This document shows, piece after piece, positions 35,805 through 48,334 of a stretch of DNA of 59,894 bases; position 1 is the stretch's first letter; every line of letters starts with the position of its first letter. The DNA comes from Sandaracinaceae bacterium (lineage in GTDB: Bacteria > Myxococcota_A > Polyangia > Polyangiales > Houyiibacteriaceae). Under the pieces are notes generated by a model, which worked only from the letters and a program-made list of their open reading frames with translations, was not told where the DNA came from and searched no databases. The stretch lies in assembly GCA_020633075.1 (NCBI GenBank), contig JACKEI010000009.1, positions 1-59,894 on the forward strand, in the 5' to 3' direction. A program made the position numbers and the translations under genes.

Positions 35805-38800
35805 GTGTCCAGTCGCCAGACTTCGCTCACGCCAGACGCGGGGGGGCGCTCTCCCACGCTCGAAGACGTCGAGCTGCTCGTCGCCCTGGTGCGCCCGTTC
35901 ACCTCGCGCAGCAAGCTCTGCGAGGCGGCGCTGCTCACGGGCGTGGGCAGCGCTGGCGGACGGCAGCCCAGCGTCGCCGAGCTGGCGCCCCACCTCGAGG
36001 TGCTAGAGCAGCGCGGCGTCATCCAGCCTACCAGCCACACGGCGGCCTACGTCGTGTGCGAGCCGGCGCTGCGCTGGCCGGCGGTGCGGGCCGGGCACCA
36101 GCGCGGCAGGCTCGCGAGGCTGGCGGAGCTGCTGCTGGACGACGCTCCCCAGCACGCCCACGCTCAGCGCCATCGGGCCGTCGAGCTGCTCGCGGACACC
36201 GCGCCCGTGCAGGTCGCGCTGCTCATGGGCAAGACCAAGGAGGCCCAGCGCTGGTTCTGGCAGGGGCTGCGCTACGACGACAGGCCTCAGCGCATCGCCG
36301 CGTTCGCGCACGAGCTGTTCGGCGCCGAGCCCAACGTCGGCTGGCTGTCGTTCGTCGGACCTCGCGCGCTGACCCTCTGCGTCAGCAACCTGGTCACGGC
36401 GGCGCTCGAGCGCCTCGAGCCCGTGAACGACGACGTGCTCTGGGCCGCGCTCACCGGGGACAGCGCGCCGCTCCGGGGGAGGGCCGCGCGGCTCGCGCGG
36501 CTGCGCGGCGGCGGACCCGACCTGGGCGAGATCAAGCTGGGCAAGGTGGCCGGCGCGGAGGTGGAGCTGGTGGCCGCCATGCTGCGTGGCGACTTCCGTG
36601 AGGCCCTGCGGCACGCCGACACCGTCAACGGCAAGGACCCGGAGAAGCCGCGCGCGCTGGATCCGGACGTGCGGGCGGCGCTCTTGTGGTGTTGGATCAT
36701 CGCCAGCGGCGAGGACGCAGGCGCCTGGGTGCGGCTCACCACGCGCCTGGTGGCGGAGCGCCGCGAGCGTGGCTACGCGCCACAGGAAGACGGCCTCGAG
36801 AGCTTCGTGCACGCCCTGCAGTTCGGACGCCCCCACCCCAACGAGCAGTACGCCGTGCTGGACGCGCCCGGGGCGTCCTGGGCCGTGGACCTGAGCTTCG
36901 CCCTGCTGCGCTACTGGCGCGCGGGCGCCCCCGCGGCAGACGCGAGCAGCGACTACAAGAGCGACGCGCTCGCGTATTGGCGGCAGCGCGCGGTGGCGAG
37001 CGGCGCCGCTCAGGTGGCACGCGCGCTGGACGAGCTGCGGCACGCCCTCGCTGGGCGTGACCCGAGCCCCGGCTCACTGGCGGCGGCGTACACGGTGCGC
37101 GCGGGCTGGGAGCTGGCCCTCGAGGCGCTGGCGGAGTTTGCTGCCGAAGACCAGCCGCGCGAGCAGAAGGCCGATGGGCGCGGCACGGGCGAGCGCCTGG
37201 TCTGGGAGCTGAGCATCATGCCGCGTCAGGGAGTGCTCATCCGCGCGCTGCACTTCAAGACGGCCGCGACGCGCGTGGGGCGCGAGCTGCGCATCGAGAA
37301 GCTGCTGACGGGGGACCACCCCTACCTCACGGAGCAGGACCGCGCGGTGCTCGCCCACGCGGAGCCGGACGAGCTCGGGGGCAGCGGCCGTCGCGCGCGT
37401 GTCCCGGCCATGACGCTCAAGCCGAGCGCGCTGCTGGCGTTGATCGGGCATGACGCCGTCGTGGACGCCGAGGGTCAGCCGCTGCGCGTGCTGCGCGGCG
37501 AAGGAGAGCTGCGCGCCGAGGCGCTGCCTTCGGGGGCCACGCGCGTGTCGCTGCACCCGCGTGAGCTCGCGCACACGGCGCTGCTGGCGGTGCCCCAGCC
37601 GCCGGACCAGCTGGTGGTCATCGAGCGCACCCCCGAGCTCGCGCGCCTTGCGCATCTGCTCACCCAAGGCGTGCTCGAGGTGCCTCCCGCTGGCGCGGCG
37701 CGCCTGGGCGTGGTCCTGGGGCAGGTGGGGCGCCGGGTGCGCGTGGGCGCGGGCGAGGACGTGCAGATCACCGGCGAGCTGGTGCCGACCGAGACACGCC
37801 TCGCGTTCCTGTGCCGCTTCAGCGGGCAGCGCCTGGAGGTGCGTCTGCGCGCCGTGCCGCTGGGCCTCGCCGGCCCGCAGGCTCTCCCTGGGCGCGGTCC
37901 CACGCAGATGGTCGCGGTGGTGGACGGCAAGCCGCTGCGCACGGAGCGCAACCTGCAGGCGGAGCTGCAGGCCAAGCAGGCCCTCTTCATTGCCGCCCCT
38001 GGGCTCGCGACGCTCACCTGGGAGGAGGACTCGGCTACGCTCGACGGGCTGCCCGGGGCCTACGACTTTCTGACGGAGGTGGGCGCGCTGGACGAGCAGA
38101 CGCGCCTGGTCGCGTGGCCGGACGGGAGGTCGCTGCCGGTTCCCCGCAGCGTCGGCGTGGACGCGCTGCGCGTGCGGGTACGCGGCGCGGGCGGCAAGCT
38201 GCTCACGGCGATCGAGGTGGAGGTCGACGCCGATCTGGTGGTGGACTACGAGCGGCTGGTGGCGTCCCAAGCGAGCGGCCGCTTCGTGCACCTGGATGAC
38301 CACACCATCCTCCGCTTGACGGGCGAGCTGCGGCGCCGGCTCGACGCGTTCGGGGCGCTCGGCAAGCTGCGCAAGGACGGGTTGGCGTCGGACCCCGTGC
38401 TGCTGCCGCGCCTGGTGGAGCTGAGCGAAGACGTGGGAGCGCGCACGCTGGACGCGGCGAGCCAGCGGCGCCTTCAGTCGCTGGAGGAAGCGCTGCGCAT
38501 GGACGTGCCCCTCCCGCGCGGCTTCGAGGCAGAGCTGCGCGACTACCAGCGCGCTGGCTTCGAGTGGCTGGCCCGCCTGGGCGAGGCGCAGCTGGGTGCG
38601 TGTCTGGCGGACGACATGGGCCTCGGCAAGACCGTGCAGACGCTGGCTCTCTTGGCTCACCGCGCAAAGCAGGGCCCGGCGCTGGTGGTGGCGCCCACGT
38701 CGGTGGTGGGTGCGTGGCTGAGCGAGGCGGCGCGCTTTGCGCCACGGCTCAACGTGACGCTGCTGGCCGAGAGCTCGGACCGGGCCGCGCTGATCGCCGG

Positions 38801-39905
38801 CGCGGGCGCGCGCGACGTGCTCGTGGCCACGTACGGCGTGCTCGTGACCGAGGCGCAGGCGCTCACGGCGCGCTCGTTCGCCACGGTGGTCTTCGACGAG
38901 GCGCACGCGCTGAAGAACGCGAGCACGCAGCGCGCGCAGGCGGCTGCGCAGCTGCAGGCGGGCTTCCGGGTGGCGCTGACGGGGACGCCCATCGAGAACC
39001 ACCTGGGGGAGCTGTGGAGCCTGATGCGCGCCGTCGTGCCCGGCCTGCTGGGCAGCGAGCGCGAATTCGCCCTGCGCTTCGTGGACCCCATCGCGGCCGG
39101 CAAGCGTGAGCGCCTCGCGGACCTACGGCAGCGCCTGCGGCCCTTCCTGCTGCGGCGCACCAAGGCCGAGGTGCTCGAGGAGCTGCCCGAGCGCAGTGAG
39201 ACCACGCTGCTGGTGACGCCCACGCCCGAGGAGCGCGCGTACTACGAGGCTCTCCGGCGCCAGGTGGCGCAGCGCCTGCTGGCGCAACGCGAGGCGCCGA
39301 CCGGGCAGGCCCGCGTCGAGATCCTGGCGGAGATCACACGGCTGCGGCAGGTGGCGGTGGACCCGCGCCTCTTCGACGCCAAGCACGGCCCGCCGGGGGC
39401 CAAGCTGGACGTGCTGGCGGAGCGCGTGCGCGCCCTGCACGACGAGGGCCACCAGCCGCTCATCTTCACGCAATTCCTCGGCAGCCTCGCGCGCATCGAG
39501 GAGCGCCTGGCGCAGGAGGGGCTCACGGTGCTCACGCTGGACGGAAGCATGAGCGCCAAGGAGCGCACCAAGCGCGTGGCGGCCTTCCAAGCGGGCGAGG
39601 CGGACGCGTTCGTGATGAGCCTGCACGCAGGGGGCACGGGGGTGACGCTGACCGCCGCGGACTACGTCTTCCACGTGGATCCCTGGTGGAACCCCGCCGT
39701 GGAAGAGCAGGCTACCGGGCGCGCGCACCGCATCGGTCAGCGCCGGCCGGTGCACGTCTACCGGCTCGTCACGGCCGGCACCATCGAGGAGAAGATCCTC
39801 GCGCTGCACAAGCGCAAGCGCCGCCTGACCAGTGACCTGCTCGAGGGCCTCGACAGCGCGCAGAAGCTCGACCTCGAGACCCTGCGCGCGCTGATTGACG
39901 CGTGA
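35805..39905 (+). CDS. Large SNF2-family DEAD/DEAH helicase
   Basis: About 1,366 residues from GTG 35805 (start uncertain; in-frame GTG 35712 would lie in the repeat tract). The C-terminal third is a SNF2 ATPase: DDMGLGKT near residue 936, DEAH at D1031, LTGTPIENHLGELWSL, and the helicase C part with FTQFLG, SLHAGGTGVTLTAADYVFHVDPWWNP, and ATGRAHRIGQ. The N-terminal 800-900 residues match no family I recognise; they contain helical, TPR-like stretches and a DEAD-adjacent region. SNF2 proteins translocate on double-stranded DNA to remodel or strip proteins. No DNA methylase or nuclease gene adjoins it, so a defence system is not supported. Confidence 0.9.
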   Translation: MSSRQTSLTPDAGGRSPTLEDVELLVALVRPFTSRSKLCEAALLTGVGSAGGRQPSVAELAPHLEVLEQRGVIQPTSHTAAYVVCEPALRWPAVRAGHQRGRLARLAELLLDDAPQHAHAQRHRAVELLADTAPVQVALLMGKTKEAQRWFWQGLRYDDRPQRIAAFAHELFGAEPNVGWLSFVGPRALTLCVSNLVTAALERLEPVNDDVLWAALTGDSAPLRGRAARLARLRGGGPDLGEIKLGKVAGAEVELVAAMLRGDFREALRHADTVNGKDPEKPRALDPDVRAALLWCWIIASGEDAGAWVRLTTRLVAERRERGYAPQEDGLESFVHALQFGRPHPNEQYAVLDAPGASWAVDLSFALLRYWRAGAPAADASSDYKSDALAYWRQRAVASGAAQVARALDELRHALAGRDPSPGSLAAAYTVRAGWELALEALAEFAAEDQPREQKADGRGTGERLVWELSIMPRQGVLIRALHFKTAATRVGRELRIEKLLTGDHPYLTEQDRAVLAHAEPDELGGSGRRARVPAMTLKPSALLALIGHDAVVDAEGQPLRVLRGEGELRAEALPSGATRVSLHPRELAHTALLAVPQPPDQLVVIERTPELARLAHLLTQGVLEVPPAGAARLGVVLGQVGRRVRVGAGEDVQITGELVPTETRLAFLCRFSGQRLEVRLRAVPLGLAGPQALPGRGPTQMVAVVDGKPLRTERNLQAELQAKQALFIAAPGLATLTWEEDSATLDGLPGAYDFLTEVGALDEQTRLVAWPDGRSLPVPRSVGVDALRVRVRGAGGKLLTAIEVEVDADLVVDYERLVASQASGRFVHLDDHTILRLTGELRRRLDAFGALGKLRKDGLASDPVLLPRLVELSEDVGARTLDAASQRRLQSLEEALRMDVPLPRGFEAELRDYQRAGFEWLARLGEAQLGACLADDMGLGKTVQTLALLAHRAKQGPALVVAPTSVVGAWLSEAARFAPRLNVTLLAESSDRAALIAGAGARDVLVATYGVLVTEAQALTARSFATVVFDEAHALKNASTQRAQAAAQLQAGFRVALTGTPIENHLGELWSLMRAVVPGLLGSEREFALRFVDPIAAGKRERLADLRQRLRPFLLRRTKAEVLEELPERSETTLLVTPTPEERAYYEALRRQVAQRLLAQREAPTGQARVEILAEITRLRQVAVDPRLFDAKHGPPGAKLDVLAERVRALHDEGHQPLIFTQFLGSLARIEERLAQEGLTVLTLDGSMSAKERTKRVAAFQAGEADAFVMSLHAGGTGVTLTAADYVFHVDPWWNPAVEEQATGRAHRIGQRRPVHVYRLVTAGTIEEKILALHKRKRRLTSDLLEGLDSAQKLDLETLRALIDA

Positions 39906-39947
39906 GCCGCGCCATGACGCAGGCGGCTCTGGCGGTTCTCGCCTAAG

Positions 39948-42548
<2,601 letters not shown>

Positions 42549-42588
42549 GCGATACTCCGGCCCTTGGTGGGAAATAAGCGAGCACGCA

Positions 42589-43293
42589 ATGAGTAAGTTC
42601 TTGGAGCTGATGGAGTCCAACGCAGGGGGCGGGCTGGCGCGACAGCTGGCCATGGCCGAGTACCTCGGCTCCCACGAGTGGGAGGTCAACACGCAGCACG
42701 GGAGGGTGGACTTCGGCCGCAAGCGCGTGCACCCCATTCAGATCCTGGGCACCGAGAACACGGCCGACGGAACGTGGATGTGGGCCTGGGCCAACACGCA
42801 GAGCGGCCTGCCGGAGCAGGTCACCGCCTACAGCGGACACCTGCGCGACCACGGCGCGGCCGAGGGGATCCCGGAGCTCGCCAAGGGTCGCTTCCGCATG
42901 GAGCACGTCGACGGACACGCCATCGCGCTGGCCTGCTCGGGCTTGGTGGGGCGCCTGCCTTACTACCGCGGGCCCTACGACGGCGGCGCGGTCTACTTCT
43001 ACGTGCTGGAGGCGCCCGCCCAGGTGGCTGCCCCGGTCGACGTGGCCCGCGCGTCGCGGGTCATCCAGCAGCTCATCTCTGGCTTCGAGCTGCACCACGA
43101 GCGCTCCGTGGCGGCGTTTCTCGTGGGGGAGGGGCTCTACGTGGAAGCCAACGAGGCCGGCCTGCTCGCCCGCTGGCCGCACGGCGACGAGATGCGGGTG
43201 GACTTCGACGCCAACGGCCGCGTCGCGCGCATCGACGCCCAGGCGTCCCAGCGCCCGCCGGCCAAGTCGCCGTGGTGGAAGTTCGGCGGCTGA
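42589..43293 (+). CDS. DUF6882-like cytosolic protein
   Basis: A 234-residue protein matching the DUF6882 pattern: GRKRVHPIQILGTENTADGTWMWAWAN, then YYRGPYDGGAVYFYVL. The function is unknown; the fold is aromatic-rich and soluble. ATG 42589 begins MSKFLELME; there is no clear Shine-Dalgarno. It follows the P-type ATPase by 40 bases and is closed by the hairpin at 43312-43345. Confidence 0.8.
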   Translation: MSKFLELMESNAGGGLARQLAMAEYLGSHEWEVNTQHGRVDFGRKRVHPIQILGTENTADGTWMWAWANTQSGLPEQVTAYSGHLRDHGAAEGIPELAKGRFRMEHVDGHAIALACSGLVGRLPYYRGPYDGGAVYFYVLEAPAQVAAPVDVARASRVIQQLISGFELHHERSVAAFLVGEGLYVEANEAGLLARWPHGDEMRVDFDANGRVARIDAQASQRPPAKSPWWKFGG

Positions 43294-43311
43294 CGCGCAG
43301 CGGCACCAACG

Positions 43312-43345
43312 CAAGACGCGCCCAGGGTGAGCGGGGCGCGTCTTG
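43312..43345. terminator. Strong bidirectional terminator hairpin
   Basis: CAAGACGCGCCC (43312-43323) pairs perfectly with GGGCGCGTCTTG (43334-43345), a 12-bp stem with a 10-base loop. It lies between the convergent DUF6882-like and argG genes. The TCTT/AAGA ends give modest U-richness on both strands. Confidence 0.85.
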
Positions 43346-43393
43346 GTCGTGCGGGTCACTCGCCCCTTGTGCGGAGCGAGCTCGGCAGGGGGC

Positions 43394-44749
43394 TCAGCTC
43401 TCGGCGTCGCTGTCGCCGGAGAGCAGCTTGCCGAGCTGGTTCTCGGCCGGGGCACCCAGGCGCTTCACGCTGTCCAGGTGGTGCAGCAGGAACGCGCGGT
43501 TGTCCATCAAGCTCAGGTTCTGCATCTCCAGCGCGCCGATGCGGTCCTCCTGCGTGAAGTAGGCCTGCTCCACCTTCTCCATGGAGAGCTTGTCCGGCTC
43601 GTACGCCATGTACTCCGCCTTGGTGTCGAGGATGCTGTAGTCGTCGCCGCGGCGCAGCTCGAGGGTGACCGAGCCCGTGACGCTGGGGGCCACCCAGCGG
43701 GTGAGCGCGTCCTTCAGCATCATGGCCTCCGGGTCGTACCACTTGCCCTCGTAGAGCAGGCGCCCGAGGCGACGCCCGGTGGTGAAGTACGTGTCCAGCG
43801 TGTTCTCGTTGTGGATGGCCGAGAGCAGGCGCTCGTAGGCGAGGTGCAGCAGCGCCATGCCGGGGGCCTCGTAGATGCCGCGGCTCTTGGCGTCGATGAC
43901 GCGGTTCTCGATCTGGTCGCTCATGCCGAGGCCGTGCCGCCCGCCGATGCGGTTGCACTCCACGAAGAGGTCGAAGGTGCTCTCGAAGCGCTTGCCCGAG
44001 ATGGAGACAGGCACGCCGCCCTCGAACTCGATGCTGAGCGTCTCGGGCTCGATGACCACGCTCGGGTCCCAGGGCGCCACGCCCATGATGGGCTGCACGA
44101 TCTTCATGCTGGTGCTCAACGACTCGAGGTCCTTGGCCTCGTGCGTGGCGCCGAGCACGTTGGCGTCCGTGCTGTACGCCTTCTCCGTGCCGACACGGTA
44201 GGGCAGGTTGTGCTTGATCAGGTACTCCGACATCTCGGTGCGCCCGCCCAGCTCGGCGACGAACTTGGGGTCCAGCCACGGCTTGTAGATCTTGAGCGTG
44301 GGGTCCACGAGGATGCCGTAGCGGTAGAAGCGCTGAATGTCGTTGCCCTTGTGGGTGCTGCCGTCGCCGAAGACGTGCACGCCGTCCTCGCGCATGGCGC
44401 GCACGATGGCGGTGGTGGTGACCGCGCGGCCGAGGGGCGTGGTGTTGAAGTACTTCTTGCCGCCCACCGACAGGTGGAACGCGCCGCACTGGATGGCCGT
44501 GATGCCCTCGCGCACCATCGCGTGCCGACAGTCCACCAGGCGGGCCGCCGCGCAGCCGTGCTGCAGGGCCACGGGCGGGATGTCGTCCACGTTGGACTCG
44601 TCCGGCTGGGCCAGGTCGGCGGTGTAGGCGTGGACCACCAGACCCTGGTGGGTGAGCCAGGCGACAGCGCAGCGCGTGTCGAGGCCGCCGGAGAAGGCGA
44701 TGCCCAGTTTGGTGCCGGGAGGAGGAAGCGTTCGGTAGATGCGGCTCAT
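43394..44749 (-). CDS. argG: Argininosuccinate synthase
   Basis: A 451-residue enzyme that condenses citrulline and aspartate with ATP in arginine synthesis. The P-loop-type motif is IAFSGGLDTRCAVAWL, and GVHVFGDGSTHKGNDIQRF, RIGGRHGLGMSDQIENRVI and AYERLLSAIHNENT fit the longer E. coli-type subfamily. No other arg gene is nearby. A TATCTT box 11 bases before the ATG may be the -10. Confidence 0.97.
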   Translation of the reverse strand: MSRIYRTLPPPGTKLGIAFSGGLDTRCAVAWLTHQGLVVHAYTADLAQPDESNVDDIPPVALQHGCAAARLVDCRHAMVREGITAIQCGAFHLSVGGKKYFNTTPLGRAVTTTAIVRAMREDGVHVFGDGSTHKGNDIQRFYRYGILVDPTLKIYKPWLDPKFVAELGGRTEMSEYLIKHNLPYRVGTEKAYSTDANVLGATHEAKDLESLSTSMKIVQPIMGVAPWDPSVVIEPETLSIEFEGGVPVSISGKRFESTFDLFVECNRIGGRHGLGMSDQIENRVIDAKSRGIYEAPGMALLHLAYERLLSAIHNENTLDTYFTTGRRLGRLLYEGKWYDPEAMMLKDALTRWVAPSVTGSVTLELRRGDDYSILDTKAEYMAYEPDKLSMEKVEQAYFTQEDRIGALEMQNLSLMDNRAFLLHHLDSVKRLGAPAENQLGKLLSGDSDAES

Positions 44750-44760
44750 ATCGGGGGCGC

Positions 44761-44766
44761 AAGATA
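44761..44766 (-). promoter_or_regulatory. Candidate -10 box of argG (TATCTT)
   Basis: On the minus strand TATCTT ends 11 bases before the argG ATG. The leader would be only a few bases long and lacks a Shine-Dalgarno. It is divergent from the Opp box at 44801. Confidence 0.35.
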
Positions 44767-44800
44767 GTACGAACCGGCGTGGCGCGCCCGGGTTCGGTGA

Positions 44801-44806
44801 TATGGT
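44801..44806 (+). promoter_or_regulatory. Candidate -10 box (TATGGT) of a leaderless mRNA
   Basis: tgaTATGGT lies eight bases before GTG 44815, with spacer gcggcctc and no Shine-Dalgarno. Confidence 0.4.
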
Positions 44807-44814
44807 GCGGCCTC

Positions 44815-45821
<1,007 letters not shown>

Positions 45822-45825
<4 letters not shown>

Positions 45826-46826
45826 GCGAGAGCAGCGGGCAGGCGCCGGGCCAAGACGCGCCGCTGGTGCACGTCACCAACGTCACCAAGCGCTTCGTGG
45901 TGGAGCGCGACCTCTTCGGTCGCCCCACGCGTGAGGTGCGCGCCGTGGACGACGTCAGCCTGGACATCGAGAAGGGTGAGACGCTGGGCCTGGTGGGCGA
46001 GAGCGGCTGCGGCAAGAGCACGCTGGGCCGGGTCATCCTGCGCTTGCTGGAGCCCAGCGCCGGGCAGATCCAGTTCGAGGGCCGCGACATCGCGCACCTT
46101 GGCGAGCGTGAGCTGCGCCCCCTGCGGCGGCGCATGCAGATCGTCTTCCAGGACCCGTACAGCTCCCTCAACCCGCGCATGACCGTGCGGGCCACGCTGG
46201 CCGAGGCCCTGCGCATCCACGGGCTGGTCAAGAGCGGCAGCGAAGAAGAGCAGCGCGTGGCCAGCCTGCTGGAGCGCGTGGGCCTGCGCCCCGAGCACAT
46301 GCGCCGCTACCCGCACGAGTTCAGCGGCGGGCAGCGGCAGCGCATCGGCATCGCGCGCGCGCTCGCGGTGGAGCCCAGCTTCATCGTCGCGGACGAGCCC
46401 ATCAGCGCGCTGGACGTGTCCATCCAGGCGCAGGTCGTGAACCTCTTGGGGGACCTGCAAGACGAGCTGGGCCTGAGCTACCTCTTCATCGCGCACGACC
46501 TGAGCGTGGTGGAGTTCATCAGCGACCGGGTGGCGGTCATGTACCTGGGACGCGTGGTGGAGATCGCCCGCTCCGAGGACCTCTACGGCCACCCGCGGCA
46601 CCCCTACACGCAGGCCCTGCTGGCGTCCGCCCCCGTGCCGGACCCCTCACGCCGCCGCGAGCACCCGCCGCTCAAGGGCGACGTGCCGAGCCCCCTCGAC
46701 CCTCCCGCCGGCTGCACCTTCCACCCGCGCTGCCCGCTCGCCGAGCCAGGCCTGTGCGACAAGAGCGTGCCCCCGCTCGTGCAGCTGGGGGTGAAGCACC
46801 AGGTGGCCTGCTGGAAGGCGAGCTGA
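45822..46826 (+). CDS. Oligopeptide/dipeptide ABC transporter ATPase, OppF/DppF type
   Basis: A 334-residue second ATPase of the heterodimer, with Walker A GESGCGKSTLG, signature FSGGQRQRIGIARAL, Walker B IVADEPISALD and the C-terminal motif GCTFHPRCPLAEPGLC. The ATG overlaps the first ATPase by ATGA, consistent with equal synthesis of both subunits. Confidence 0.94.
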
Positions 46827-46941
46827 GCGGAGCGCCCGCTCCGGCGTGGCGCGACGTTTCCGCGGCGTATCACGAGCGTAAATTGCGGCGCGATCACGGC
46901 CGCGTCGTGGAAGTGAGCAGACCGCCTTCGTAGAGTGAGGC

Positions 46942-47850
46942 GTGTTGGCAGCCCTCCCCATGCAAGAGCGCGCGGCGTTCGTCCGCGAGATCGAGACCTG
47001 GTTCCCGGTGGAAGGGGAGGTGTGGCGGTGCGTGACGGCCAGCGCCGCAGGGCGCGAGGAAGCCGAGGTCGCCGTCAGCGGCAGAGCGCGTGGCGCGGCC
47101 AGCCTGGTGCGTCGCGTGTCGGCCACCCTGCGCCCCGAGATCGCGAGCGTCGGTGCTGAACAGGTCATGGTGGTGCTGCCGCACTTTCAGGGTCGGAGGA
47201 TGACCTGCGTCGTGGCGCTTCATTGCCACAACAGCGCGGGCCGGCGCGGCGGGATCGAGGTCTGGGACCCGACGGCGAGCGGAGACCTGGTGCGCAGTGA
47301 CGGCTTCTATGGGGGGCTCAACGACTTTGCGCGGTCGAGCCGCTGGACCCGCTTCTCGCGCGGGACCGGGCTGCCTGGCATCACGTGGCTGCGCCAGAAG
47401 CCGCACATCATGGACGACGTGAGGTTCTCGCCGCTGTTCCTGCGTGCAGTGCTCGCGCGCGAGCATGCCCTGGCGCTCGGGCTCGGCATCCCCATCTTTC
47501 GGGACGACACGCTCCAGCACGTGCTGGTGCTGCTGACCGCGCTCGGCTGTCCCGCGGCGCGCGCCCTCGAGGTGTGGGTCCCGGACTCGCACGAGCGCCT
47601 CTGGCTGGACCACGCAGTGCACGACGCCGGCCTCGAGACGGTCGGGCGCAGCAGCCGCACCACGTGCCTCATGCGGGGCGAGGGAGTCGCGGGTCGCGCC
47701 GCCACCACGCGGGAGCCACAGGTGTGGACGTCGTCGGACGCCCACGACCCGACGGACTTCGAGGCCGCGCGCGCCGGGCTCACGTTCGGGATGGCGCTGC
47801 CCATCGTCCAAGGGGACGCGACCAGCGCGGTGTTGGTCCTGCGCTCGTGA
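46942..47850 (+). CDS. GAF-like double-domain protein
   Basis: A 302-residue soluble protein. Two GAF-like modules can be followed: FVREIETWFPVEGEVWRCVTA to about residue 145, and the second from about 175, ending GLTFGMALPIVQGDATSAVLVLRS, a typical GAF core. The SRWTRFSRGTGLPGITWLRQKPHIMDDVRFSP stretch resembles small-molecule-binding GAF domains. There is no output domain, so it may modulate partners. GTG 46942, TTG 46945 and ATG 46960 are all possible starts. Confidence 0.7.
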   Translation: MLAALPMQERAAFVREIETWFPVEGEVWRCVTASAAGREEAEVAVSGRARGAASLVRRVSATLRPEIASVGAEQVMVVLPHFQGRRMTCVVALHCHNSAGRRGGIEVWDPTASGDLVRSDGFYGGLNDFARSSRWTRFSRGTGLPGITWLRQKPHIMDDVRFSPLFLRAVLAREHALALGLGIPIFRDDTLQHVLVLLTALGCPAARALEVWVPDSHERLWLDHAVHDAGLETVGRSSRTTCLMRGEGVAGRAATTREPQVWTSSDAHDPTDFEAARAGLTFGMALPIVQGDATSAVLVLRS

Positions 47851-47871
47851 CCCGCCGCGGGGCCTCTGCGC

Positions 47872-48285
47872 TCAGCCTTCGGCGCGCAGCTTCAGCGACC
47901 GCGCGAACTCGTCGAACGAGGGCTGCAGGTTGGGCATGGAGCGCTTGATGAGCCCCAGCATGGGCCCGGAGAACACCTCGCGCATGCTGAACTGCGTGCC
48001 CTCGCCCGACGGCGTGAGCGTGAAGGTGCGCACGCCCTTGAACAGCCCGAGCGGCATGCCCCCCTGCCAGACCATGCGCTGGTTGGGCACCAGCTCCGCG
48101 ACCTTCACCGGAAAGGCCCTCTCCGGGCTGACCGTGGCCACCACCTTGATCTTCTGCCCCAGCGCGATGTCCCCCTCCACGCGCACCACGGTGGGGTTCC
48201 ACTCGGGGTAGTCCGCGGCGTTGGTCAGAAGGGCCCACACCGCAGCGGGCGAGGCGTTGATGGTGGCGGCTGCGCTGTACTCCAT
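47872..48285 (-). CDS. SRPBCC (polyketide cyclase/START-like) protein
   Basis: A 137-residue protein with the hydrophobic-ligand START-like fold, starting with SAAATINASPAAVWALLTNAADYPEWNPTV, a clear SRPBCC opening, followed by VWQGGMPLGLFKGVRTFTL. It may bind a lipid or hydrophobic metabolite. A TAGACT box lies nine bases before the ATG. It is divergent from the quinone oxidoreductase gene. Confidence 0.85.
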   Translation of the reverse strand: MEYSAAATINASPAAVWALLTNAADYPEWNPTVVRVEGDIALGQKIKVVATVSPERAFPVKVAELVPNQRMVWQGGMPLGLFKGVRTFTLTPSGEGTQFSMREVFSGPMLGLIKRSMPNLQPSFDEFARSLKLRAEG

Positions 48286-48294
48286 GGTGCGCCG

Positions 48295-48300
48295 AGTCTA
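48295..48300 (-). promoter_or_regulatory. Candidate -10 box (TAGACT) of a leaderless mRNA
   Basis: On the minus strand TAGACT ends nine bases before the ATG at 48285, with no Shine-Dalgarno between. Confidence 0.4.
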
Positions 48301-48334
48301 GCCCGACGAACGCGCCTCGTGCTACGCGTCCACC

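Noticed and set aside
35805..39905. Phage-defence helicase system
   Set aside because: No methylase, nuclease, phospholipase-D or ATPase partner genes adjoin it; a single SNF2 protein is not enough.
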